From: an uncultured Clostridia bacterium
GTDB taxonomy: Bacteria > Bacillota_A > Clostridia > Oscillospirales > Oscillospiraceae
DNA length: 5,113 bases
Assembly: GCA_947307375.1 (NCBI GenBank)
Contig: CAMZIX010000093.1
Coordinates: forward strand, 1 to 5,113
Reading direction: 5' to 3'
This document shows, in pieces, positions 1 to 5,113 of this stretch (position 1 is its first letter; each line of letters begins with the position of its first letter). A model generated the notes under the pieces. It was not told the DNA's origin. It was given only the letters and a program-made list of their open reading frames with translations, and ran no database searches. The translations under genes were made by a program, and so were the position numbers.

Positions 1-91
1 TGTACAGGAAGCCCAGGATCTTCATGATGATCACGCCCGCGGTGAGGATCGCCGCACCGTGGAGATAGTTTTGGCCTTTCTGTTCCGTCAT
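1..91 (-). CDS. SpoVB/MATE-like polysaccharide flippase, N-terminal fragment (cut by window edge)
   Basis: Only the first 30 codons are visible. The peptide opens MTEQKGQNYLHGAAIL and continues TAGVIIMKILGFLY, a short polar lead followed by the start of a hydrophobic helix. The pattern (Q-N-Y-L-H/K-G-A-A-I-L ... K-I-L-G-F-L-Y) matches, from memory, the N-terminus of SpoVB-like / oligosaccharide flippase proteins of the MATE/MOP superfamily. These are multi-pass inner-membrane proteins of roughly 450-550 residues that move lipid-linked sugar precursors across the membrane. The start at 91 is chosen because GGAGG lies 5 nt upstream. An in-frame ATG at 118 would add nine residues but has no ribosome binding site and would lie very near the predicted transcription start. 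The gene has its own promoter and is separate from the metG operon. Family assignment is probable; the exact substrate (spore cortex, lipid II, capsule) cannot be judged from 30 residues. Confidence 0.72.
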   Translation of the reverse strand, partial: MTEQKGQNYLHGAAILTAGVIIMKILGFLY

Positions 92-96
92 AAGAG

Positions 97-101
97 CCTC
101 C
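97..101 (-). promoter_or_regulatory. Ribosome binding site of the flippase gene
   Basis: GGAGG on the minus strand, 5 nt before the ATG at 91. It decides the start, because the alternative in-frame ATG at 118 has no purine-rich site upstream. Confidence 0.8.
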
Positions 102-120
102 GTGTCATAGCTTCCCATGT

Positions 121-149
121 ATGATACACGCAAATTGTTACAGAATCAA
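121..149 (-). promoter_or_regulatory. Predicted sigma-A-type promoter for the flippase gene
   Basis: Read on the minus strand, a -35 box TTGATT (144-149, 4 of 6 matches to TTGACA) and a -10 box TATCAT (121-126, 5 of 6 matches to TATAAT) are separated by exactly 17 nt. The stretch is AT-rich in an otherwise GC-rich window. It would start transcription near position 114, giving a short leader of about 23 nt that contains the GGAGG site. It sits downstream of the metG terminator, as an independent promoter should. No operator is evident, apart from the heptamer repeat touching the upstream edge of the -35 box. Confidence 0.65.
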
Positions 150-176
150 GTGCTTAGTGCGCAGTGCTTCATGCTT
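149..176. repeat. Heptanucleotide tandem repeat, four copies
   Basis: On the plus strand four consecutive 7-nt units can be read: AGTGCTT, AGTGCGC, AGTGCTT and CATGCTT, followed by a partial AG. Units 1 and 3 are identical; units 2 and 4 each differ from them at two positions. The array lies entirely in non-coding DNA and overlaps the outer base of the predicted -35 box. It is too short for certainty, but the 7-nt period is clear by eye. Confidence 0.6.
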
Positions 177-207
177 AGGAGACGGGAAAGAGGGAGCAAG
201 TGAGGAG

Positions 208-271
208 CGTCATCCTGAGTTGGGCGAAGGATCCGGAAAGATTCTTCGTCGCGGCGTTCCTCAGAATGACG
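208..271. repeat. Nested imperfect palindrome, probable dispersed intergenic repeat
   Basis: The outer arms 208-219 (CGTCATCCTGAG) and 260-271 (CTCAGAATGACG) are inverted repeats with one mismatch. Inside them are arms 225-233 (CGAAGGATC) and 240-248 (GATTCTTCG), again with one mismatch, around a 6-nt loop. This gives a two-tier hairpin of about 64 nt with an asymmetric internal loop. The wording GTCATCCTGAG ... GAAGGATC ... GATTCTTCG ... TCAGAATGAC resembles, from memory, a palindromic element found in many copies between genes in various bacterial genomes, including gut Clostridia. Only one copy is in this window, so its repeated nature is inferred. It does not carry the T-tract of a terminator and lies just beyond the metG terminator. 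Confidence 0.65.
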
Positions 272-281
272 GCGGCAGAAG

Positions 282-311
282 AAAAACCGTGCCCGGGGTG
301 ACCCGGGCACG
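282..311 (-). terminator. Rho-independent terminator of the hemW-vanW-metG unit
   Basis: A perfect 10-bp GC-rich stem pairs 302-311 with 288-297 around the 4-nt loop 298-301. On the minus strand it is followed, after one G, by five T (282-286) and then CTT. It starts 24 nt after the metG stop codon. On the plus strand the stem is followed by A-rich sequence, so it should act only in the minus direction. Confidence 0.9.
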
Positions 312-335
312 AAATTATAAAAATGAAAACGGATT

Positions 336-2285
336 TCAGCAGAGCCGGCTGCCGGCGGGGACGGAGTCGTCCAGGATCAGGAGCTTGAGCTCCTCTTTCC
401 CGTCGACCTCGCGCACGGCGGACAGCAGCATGCCGTTGGATTCCTGCCCCATCATTTTGCGCGGCGGCAGGTTCAGGATCGCCACGACGGTTTTGCCGAC
501 GAGCTCCTCGGGCTTGTAGAACTTCGCGATGCCGGAGAGGATCTGGCGAGGCGTGCCGCTGCCGTCGTCCAGCGTGAACTTCAGCAGCTTTTCGCTCTTC
601 TTGACGTTTTCGCAGGCGAGCACCTTGCACACGCGCATGTCGCATTTGGCGAAGTCGTCGATCGTCACGTCCGGCAGCACCGGCTCGAGCTTGACCTGCG
701 GGCCCTTCGGGGCCTTCATGGCTTCCAGCTCCTCGAGCGCCTTGTTCATGTCGATGCGCGGGAAGAGCGTCTCGCCCTTGTGCACGCTGATGGTCGCGGG
801 CAGCACGCCGTACTCGCCGGCCTTGTCCCAGGAGCGGGCCGCTTCGTCCGCGCCGATCTGCGCGAAGGCTTTTTCGCAGCTTTCGGGGATGAAGGGCGTC
901 AGCATCGTCAGCGATACGCGCAGGGCCTCGAGCAGATTGTACAGCACGGCGGCCAGACGCGGCTTTTTCGCCTCGTCGCGGGCGAGCACCCAGGGCGCCG
1001 TCTCGTCAATGTACTTGTTGGCGCGCTGGATGAGCCGGAAAACCTCCTCCAGACCCAGGTGGAGCTGGTACTTGTCCATCTGCGCGGCGTAGCGCCCGGC
1101 GGTCTCGCGGATCATCGTGATCAGCTCGTCGTCGAGGGGATCTGCTTCGCGCTCGGCCGGCAGCGTGCCGCCGAAATACTTTTCCGCCATCGCGGTCGTG
1201 CGGGAGACGAGGTTGCCGAGGTCGTTGGCGAGGTCGGTGTTGATCGTGGAGATCAGCAGCTCGTTGGTGAAGTTGCCGTCCGAGCCGAAGGGGAAGGAGC
1301 GCAGCAGGAAGAAGCGCAGCGCGTCCACGCCGAATTTGTCCGCCAGCAGATAGGGATCGATCACGTTGCCCCTGGACTTGGCCATCCGCGCGCCGTCAAT
1401 GATCAGCCATCCGTGGCCGTAGACCTTCTTCGGCAGAGGCAGCTCCATGCTCATCAGCATGGCGGGCCAGATGATGGAGTGGAAGCGGACGATCTCCTTG
1501 CCCACGATGTGCACGTCGGCGGGCCAGTATTTGTCGAAGTCGTCGTACTTGTCGTTCAGAAAGCCGAGCGCGGTGCAGTAATTGAACAGCGCGTCGACCC
1601 AGACGTAGACGACGTGGCCGGGATCGAAGTCCACCGGGATGCCCCAGGTGAAGCTGGTGCGGGAGACGCAGAGGTCCTCCAGGCCCGGCTTGATGAAGTT
1701 GTTGACCATCTCGTTGACGCGGCTGGCGGGCTCAAGAAACTCGCCGCCCTCCAGCAGCTCCTGCACGGGCTTGGCGTACTTGGAGAGACGGAAGAAATAG
1801 GCCTCCTCCTCCGCGTCGTGCACCTCGCGCCCACAGTCGGGGCACTTGCCGTCGACGAGCTGGCTCTCGGTCCAGAAGCTCTCGCAGGGGGTGCAGTACT
1901 TGCCCTTGTAGGAACCCTTGTAGATATCGCCCTTCTCGTACATCTTCCGGAAGATCCGCTGCACGGATTCCATGTGGTAGTCGTCGGTGGTGCGGATAAA
2001 GCGGTCGTTGGAGATGTTCATCAGCTTCCACAGATCCAGCACGCCGTGATCGCCGGTGACGATGCGGTCGACGAATTCCTGCGGGGTGACGCCGGCTGCC
2101 TTGGCCTTTTCTTCGATCTTCATGCCGTGCTCGTCGGTGCCGGTGAGGAACATCACGTCATAGCCGCGCAGCCGCTTGTAGCGGGCGATCGCGTCGGTGG
2201 CGACGGTGCAGTAGGCATGGCCGATGTGCAGCTTGGCGGAGGGGTAGTAGATGGGGGTCGTGATATAGAATGTCTTTTTATCCAT
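336..2285 (-). CDS. metG: Methionine--tRNA ligase (MetRS), complete
   Basis: Cytosolic class I aminoacyl-tRNA synthetase that joins methionine to tRNA-Met and initiator tRNA using ATP. The 649 residues fit bacterial MetRS with a C-terminal tRNA-binding module. Visible parts: the HIGH signature at 20-23 following FYITTPIYYPS; GTDEHG at 49-54; one zinc knuckle with C131/C134 and C148/C151; the methionine/adenylate region VYVWVDAL at 226-233; a KMSKS-type loop at 300-304 reading RMAKS; a helical anticodon-binding domain around 340-510 including DLANDLGNLVSR; and an EMAP/Trbp111-like OB-fold from about 541 to the end (KCDMRV..., NLPPRKMMGQESNGMLL). The ATG at 2285 is the first possible start after an in-frame stop at 2304-2306. 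It follows the VanW gene by 18 nt and ends before a strong terminator. The only oddity is the KMSKS variant; its second lysine is kept, so activity is expected. Confidence 0.98.
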   Translation of the reverse strand: MDKKTFYITTPIYYPSAKLHIGHAYCTVATDAIARYKRLRGYDVMFLTGTDEHGMKIEEKAKAAGVTPQEFVDRIVTGDHGVLDLWKLMNISNDRFIRTTDDYHMESVQRIFRKMYEKGDIYKGSYKGKYCTPCESFWTESQLVDGKCPDCGREVHDAEEEAYFFRLSKYAKPVQELLEGGEFLEPASRVNEMVNNFIKPGLEDLCVSRTSFTWGIPVDFDPGHVVYVWVDALFNYCTALGFLNDKYDDFDKYWPADVHIVGKEIVRFHSIIWPAMLMSMELPLPKKVYGHGWLIIDGARMAKSRGNVIDPYLLADKFGVDALRFFLLRSFPFGSDGNFTNELLISTINTDLANDLGNLVSRTTAMAEKYFGGTLPAEREADPLDDELITMIRETAGRYAAQMDKYQLHLGLEEVFRLIQRANKYIDETAPWVLARDEAKKPRLAAVLYNLLEALRVSLTMLTPFIPESCEKAFAQIGADEAARSWDKAGEYGVLPATISVHKGETLFPRIDMNKALEELEAMKAPKGPQVKLEPVLPDVTIDDFAKCDMRVCKVLACENVKKSEKLLKFTLDDGSGTPRQILSGIAKFYKPEELVGKTVVAILNLPPRKMMGQESNGMLLSAVREVDGKEELKLLILDDSVPAGSRLC

Positions 2286-2297
2286 GTCTTGTTGCTT

Positions 2298-2302
2298 CTC
2301 CT
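2298..2302 (-). promoter_or_regulatory. Ribosome binding site of metG
   Basis: AGGAG on the minus strand, 12 nt before the ATG at 2285, which is a long spacing. It begins 1 nt after the TAA of the preceding VanW gene, so ribosomes finishing that gene are placed directly at this site. This suggests translational coupling. Confidence 0.65.
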
Positions 2303-2303
2303 G

Positions 2304-4169
2304 TTACGATTCACCGCCGTCATCGCCGGGGTCCGGCGGCGGAGGCTCGGGCGTGGGATCCGGAGGCGGCACCGGCGTGGGCTCGGGCGTGGGGACCGGC
2401 GTCGGCTCGGGCGTGGGGACCGGCGTCGGCTCAGGCGTGGGCGCCGGAGTCTCCACCGGCTTTTCGGTCGGCTTCGGCGTTTCGACGGGCTTCTCCGTGG
2501 GCTTCGGGGTCTCGGACGGCTTCTCCGTGGGCTTCGGCGTGGGCGTCGGCTTCGGGGTCTCCTCGGGCCATTCGATGTCCTCTTCGTGGAAGTAGTAGGT
2601 GCTGTAATCCTCCTCGGTGCGCGAGATCAGATTGCCGTCCTTGTCGTACAGGTCGCGGAAGCTCACGGCCTTCCAGCCGATCTGCACCTCGGGGTGCGTG
2701 GTGTCGTAATAGGGCCACCAGGACGAGGCGGGCACGACGTAAGTGCCGTCCACGTTGCTGCCCCAGATCTCAAAGGTGATGCTGGTGGAGCGCTCGTTGC
2801 TGATGGCGACGATCTTGATCGGGAAAGGACGGTTGTTGGTGAATTTGAAGTCCGGACCGGGCCAGCTGACAGTGGCGTCCAGACCCTTGGGCAGATAGGT
2901 GACCTCAAAGTAATGGCAGGTGCGATCGTCGACCTGGAGGTTGGCGCTGAGCACCGCGTTATACAGCGTGGAGGACACCTGGCAGATGCCGCCGCCGATC
3001 TCATAGACGACCTTGCCGTTGTCGTAGGCGGCGGCCGACTGGAACCCGGCCTCCTCCGTGCGCTGACCGACGAAGCCGTTGTAGGAGAACTGCTCGCCGG
3101 GCAGCAGGATCAGCCCGTTGATCTTCTGCGCGACCAGGGAGATGTTGTTGATGCGGGCGCGGGTGCTGCCCCAGTAGTAGGTGGTCCGGGCGCCCAGCAG
3201 ATCGCGGAAGAGCAGCTCTTCCAGCTCTCCGGCGGTCACCTCGGGGTGCAGATACTGGATGGGGATGACCACGGGGCCGGCGATCTCGGCCTCTTCCCAC
3301 AGACGGCGGGCTTCCTCCGGGTCAAAGGTGAAGCCCTCGACCTCGGGGATGATCTTGTCGTTGACCGGATCATAGTAGGCGTCGACCGGCTCGACGTGGA
3401 GCTGGTCGTAGAGCATGTTGAAGTCCGGCGTGGTGACGGCCTCGCGGGCGAAGCTGCAGTTGAGCTCCTTGTCGTGACGCAGCAGCGCGCGCGTCACCTG
3501 CTCGACCAAGGCGTCGCGGTCGATGGTCATCTGGCCGCCGCCCTTGAGCAGCGTCATCACGCTCTTTTTCGGATCGAGCTTGTATTCGCCGAAGGCGGTG
3601 CGCACTTCAAAGCGCGTGGCGCCGTCCTCCGCCTTTTCGCGGATATAGTCTTCGTTGATCGTCAGCTCCTGATCGGATACGTCCACCAGGTTCGACATGC
3701 CGTCGATATAGGCCATCAGGGCCTCCATATCGCTGCCGTCATGGCCGTAGGTATAGGCGAAGTCCGCCATCTGTTCGGCTGTGAAGCTGACGCCGGCCTC
3801 GTAATAATCCAGCTCAAAGTCGATATCGGCCGGCAGCGTCACAGTCAGCGTGCCGCCGTTCTCCTCGTCCCAGCCGTTGTCGAGCAGCGTCTTGACGACC
3901 TCTTCTTTCGTCATGTCGCCGACGGCGACGTCGCCGATCATGACGTTCGGCAGGGTCTTGTCGCTGTTGAGGATCCGATGGCCCATGATGACGGCGGCCA
4001 CGGCGGCGCCGACCAGAAGGATCAGCAGCACGGACATGGTCACGGCCAGGCCGATCCGGGCGGCGCGGCGGCGCTTCTTCTTCGAGCGGCGGGGAGCCGG
4101 TTTTTTGACCGCGGCCTTCACTTCGGGGGCTTCAGCGGGCTTGTCGATTGTCTTTTTCTCTTTTTCCAC
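2304..4169 (-). CDS. VanW-family membrane-anchored protein with proline-rich repeat tail (YoaR-like)
   Basis: A 621-residue protein of unproven biochemical role, probably acting at the cell wall. Order of parts: a lysine/arginine-rich cytoplasmic start (about 22-38); one membrane helix (about 40-62) acting as a signal anchor; an extracellular region (about 75-325) that looks like one or two putative peptidoglycan-binding modules of the kind that precede VanW in YoaR-type proteins; the VanW domain (about 328-455) with PGEQFSYN (357-364), the hallmark [14 protein letters not shown] (392-405) and [10 protein letters not shown] (437-446); a linker; then a Pro/Thr/Glu-rich tail (about 536-621) of tandem repeats ending in acidic residues. 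The G5 domain often found after VanW is absent. The GTG start at 4169 is forced: an in-frame TAA lies two codons upstream, and GAGGA sits 7 nt away. Despite the family name, nothing here suggests vancomycin resistance, as no van ligase or regulator genes are present. Confidence 0.92.
   Translation of the reverse strand: MEKEKKTIDKPAEAPEVKAAVKKPAPRRSKKKRRRAARIGLAVTMSVLLILLVGAAVAAVIMGHRILNSDKTLPNVMIGDVAVGDMTKEEVVKTLLDNGWDEENGGTLTVTLPADIDFELDYYEAGVSFTAEQMADFAYTYGHDGSDMEALMAYIDGMSNLVDVSDQELTINEDYIREKAEDGATRFEVRTAFGEYKLDPKKSVMTLLKGGGQMTIDRDALVEQVTRALLRHDKELNCSFAREAVTTPDFNMLYDQLHVEPVDAYYDPVNDKIIPEVEGFTFDPEEARRLWEEAEIAGPVVIPIQYLHPEVTAGELEELLFRDLLGARTTYYWGSTRARINNISLVAQKINGLILLPGEQFSYNGFVGQRTEEAGFQSAAAYDNGKVVYEIGGGICQVSSTLYNAVLSANLQVDDRTCHYFEVTYLPKGLDATVSWPGPDFKFTNNRPFPIKIVAISNERSTSITFEIWGSNVDGTYVVPASSWWPYYDTTHPEVQIGWKAVSFRDLYDKDGNLISRTEEDYSTYYFHEEDIEWPEETPKPTPTPKPTEKPSETPKPTEKPVETPKPTEKPVETPAPTPEPTPVPTPEPTPVPTPEPTPVPPPDPTPEPPPPDPGDDGGES
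2370..2441 (-). repeat. Coding tandem repeat: three copies of octapeptide PTPEPTPV
   Basis: Residues 577-600 of the VanW-family protein are three perfect copies of PTPEPTPV, encoded by 24-nt units. A degenerate fourth copy (PPPDPTPE) follows, then more proline and an acidic end. The DNA copies are nearly identical, which makes this stretch prone to unit gain or loss. Confidence 0.92.
2448..2537 (-). repeat. Coding tandem repeat: three copies of decapeptide PKPTEKP(S/V)ET
   Basis: Residues 545-574 of the VanW-family protein are three 10-residue units: [20 protein letters not shown] and [10 protein letters not shown], encoded by 30-nt units. They lie directly after a PKPTPT stretch and before the octapeptide array. 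Such Pro/Lys/Glu-rich segments are usually extended, wall-spanning linkers. Confidence 0.92.
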
Positions 4170-4172
4170 AGC

Positions 4173-5113
4173 TTATTCCTCACTGACTGTTTGCTGATAA
4201 AGTTCTGCGAATAGTTCTTCCTCGCTCTTCGGCACGTGGATCTTCTCTTCCGCTTCGTAGGCGTCGGAGAGCCAGGGCGTGCCTTCGATGCGGCCGCTGG
4301 CCTGCGCCTCCAGCAGGATGCCGATCAGCGTGTTGGAGATCAGGAAGCCCGGCACGGTGAAGTGCCAGCGGCCGTCGCTCTCCAGCTCGGTCCAGCCTTT
4401 CTCCCGGAAGGCCTCCAGGGTGCGGGCGATGGGCTTCCAGTTGCTCTGGCAGCGGATGTGGTATTCCTCCTCGGAGATGCCGCGGGTGGTGCGCATGCCG
4501 AGCATGATGTATTCCACCGCGCGCTCCAGCGGGTCGATGACCTGGTACTCGTCGGTGATGCTGAGCTTGCGCTGCACCCCGCTGATATAGCGCCGCAGAT
4601 CCTTGACGAAGCTGTAGCGCAGATTGCCGACGCTGGAATGGGCGCCGGGGCCGAAGCCCATGTAATCGTCCAGCCGCCAGTATTTCAGGTTATGGCGGCT
4701 CTCGAAGCCCGGCGCGCAGAAATTGGAGATTTCATACTGCCGGTAGCCGTAACGCTCCAGCATCTCGGCGGCATAGCAGTACATGTCGGCCTGCTCGTCC
4801 TCGTCCGGCAGGACGGGGGAGTCATGGTAGGCCTTGTACATCGGCGTGCCCGGTTCCAGCTTGAGCGCGTAGCAGGAGATGTGCTCCGGGTGGAGCTCCA
4901 CGATCCTGGCCAGGGTCTCGGCCCAGTCGCTCTTGGTCTGGCTGGGCAGGCCGTACATCAGGTCGACGCTGATGTTGTCGAAGCCGGCTGCCCGGGCGTT
5001 CTGCACGGCCTTCTGCGCCTGCTGGAAGTTGTGCCGGCGGCCGATGAGCTTGAGGAGATTGTTGTCCGAGGCCTGCACGCCGATCGACAGGCGGTTGACG
5101 CCTTCGCCGCGCA
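4173..5113 (-). CDS. hemW: HemW-type radical SAM heme chaperone, C-terminal part (start outside window)
   Basis: A cytosolic radical SAM protein related to coproporphyrinogen III oxidase HemN; the HemW branch binds heme and delivers it to heme proteins. About 312 residues are visible. The N-terminal segment with the CX3CX2C iron-sulfur motif would lie beyond 5113. Visible signatures: GVNRLSIGVQ at the window edge (5073-5102), DLMYGLP, HISCYALKLEPGTP, YEISNF, the HNxxYW heme-binding motif as HNLKYW (4677-4694), YMGFGPGAHS, and a HemN_C-type end (ERAVEYIMLGMRTTRGIS ... PGFLISNTLIGILLE). The HNxxYW motif favours HemW over true HemN. The GTG at 5078 is an internal valine of GVQ and not the start. 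After the HemN_C region there is an acidic tail of about 44 residues, longer than I expect for the family. The stop is 3 nt from the VanW-family gene start. Confidence 0.93.
   Translation of the reverse strand, partial: RGEGVNRLSIGVQASDNNLLKLIGRRHNFQQAQKAVQNARAAGFDNISVDLMYGLPSQTKSDWAETLARIVELHPEHISCYALKLEPGTPMYKAYHDSPVLPDEDEQADMYCYAAEMLERYGYRQYEISNFCAPGFESRHNLKYWRLDDYMGFGPGAHSSVGNLRYSFVKDLRRYISGVQRKLSITDEYQVIDPLERAVEYIMLGMRTTRGISEEEYHIRCQSNWKPIARTLEAFREKGWTELESDGRWHFTVPGFLISNTLIGILLEAQASGRIEGTPWLSDAYEAEEKIHVPKSEEELFAELYQQTVSEE
4177..4181 (-). promoter_or_regulatory. Ribosome binding site of the VanW-family gene, inside the hemW 3' end
   Basis: GAGGA on the minus strand, 7 nt before the GTG start at 4169. 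It lies within the last two or three codons of hemW and supports both the GTG start and translational coupling between the two genes. Confidence 0.85.

Noticed and set aside
208..271. The nested palindrome as a second terminator
   Set aside because: Neither arm is followed by a T-tract on either strand, and the stem is interrupted. The real terminator is at 282-311.
92..335. CRISPR array, tRNA or small RNA gene in the intergenic gap
   Set aside because: There is no repeat-spacer pattern, no cloverleaf or T-loop motif, and no promoter-terminator pair that would delimit a small RNA. The gap is explained by terminator, repeats and promoter.
121..519. Open frame of 132 codons on the plus strand covering the intergenic region and the end of metG
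   Set aside because: It runs through the promoter, both repeats, the terminator and the antisense of the metG 3' end. No ribosome binding site or recognisable protein is seen.
2284..2779. Glycine/valine-rich and Ala/Ser/Trp-rich plus-strand frames opposite the repeat tail
   Set aside because: These are antisense readings of the Pro/Thr/Glu tandem repeats; repeated sense codons give repeated antisense codons without stops.
2304..4169. Vancomycin resistance gene
   Set aside because: Only the VanW domain is shared. There is no VanA/B-type ligase, VanH, VanX or two-component system nearby, and the neighbours are housekeeping genes.
780..4214. A 1144-codon open frame on the plus strand running across metG and the VanW-family gene into hemW
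   Set aside because: It is the codon-aligned antisense of three genes that share one phase. It stays open only because the sense genes almost never use TTA, CTA or TCA codons, as expected in GC-rich DNA. It ends exactly where hemW uses a CTA leucine codon. Its protein is biased in composition and matches no family I know.
5076..5078. GTG at 5078 as the start of hemW
   Set aside because: The codon is the valine of the conserved GVNRLSIGVQ motif, and the frame stays open to the window edge, so the true start lies outside.

Overview
The window looks like chromosomal DNA from a GC-rich member of the Bacillota, most likely a gut-type Clostridia (Oscillospirales-like). The reasons are the gene content (HemW, a VanW-domain wall protein, a MetRS with a fused tRNA-binding domain, a SpoVB-type flippase), strong GGAGG-like ribosome binding sites and tight gene packing. 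This placement is inference; no marker gene is present to prove it.

All four genes lie on the minus strand, so transcription runs from high to low coordinates. First is the C-terminal part of hemW (4173-5113, start beyond the window edge). After 3 nt comes a membrane-anchored VanW-family protein with a proline-rich repeat tail (2304-4169). After 18 nt comes a complete methionyl-tRNA synthetase, metG (336-2285). A strong intrinsic terminator (282-311) closes this unit. The three genes look like one operon. All three also sit in the same reading frame, separated only by in-frame TAA codons and short linkers. No T-box or SAM riboswitch fits in front of metG, so it should depend on the upstream promoter, which is outside the window.

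The gap 92-335 holds no gene. In the direction of transcription it contains the metG terminator, a nested imperfect palindrome (208-271) that resembles a dispersed intergenic repeat, a four-copy heptanucleotide repeat (149-176), and a good sigma-A-type promoter (121-149). The promoter and a GGAGG site lead into the first 30 codons of a SpoVB/MATE-like polysaccharide flippase (1-91, cut by the window edge).

Functionally this is mostly housekeeping: heme handling, cell-envelope or peptidoglycan-associated function, and translation. I see no new multi-gene system. The points most worth a second look are the two repeat elements in the intergenic region, the tandem-repeat tail of the VanW protein, the variant KMSKS loop of MetRS (RMAKS), and an acidic C-terminal extension on HemW.
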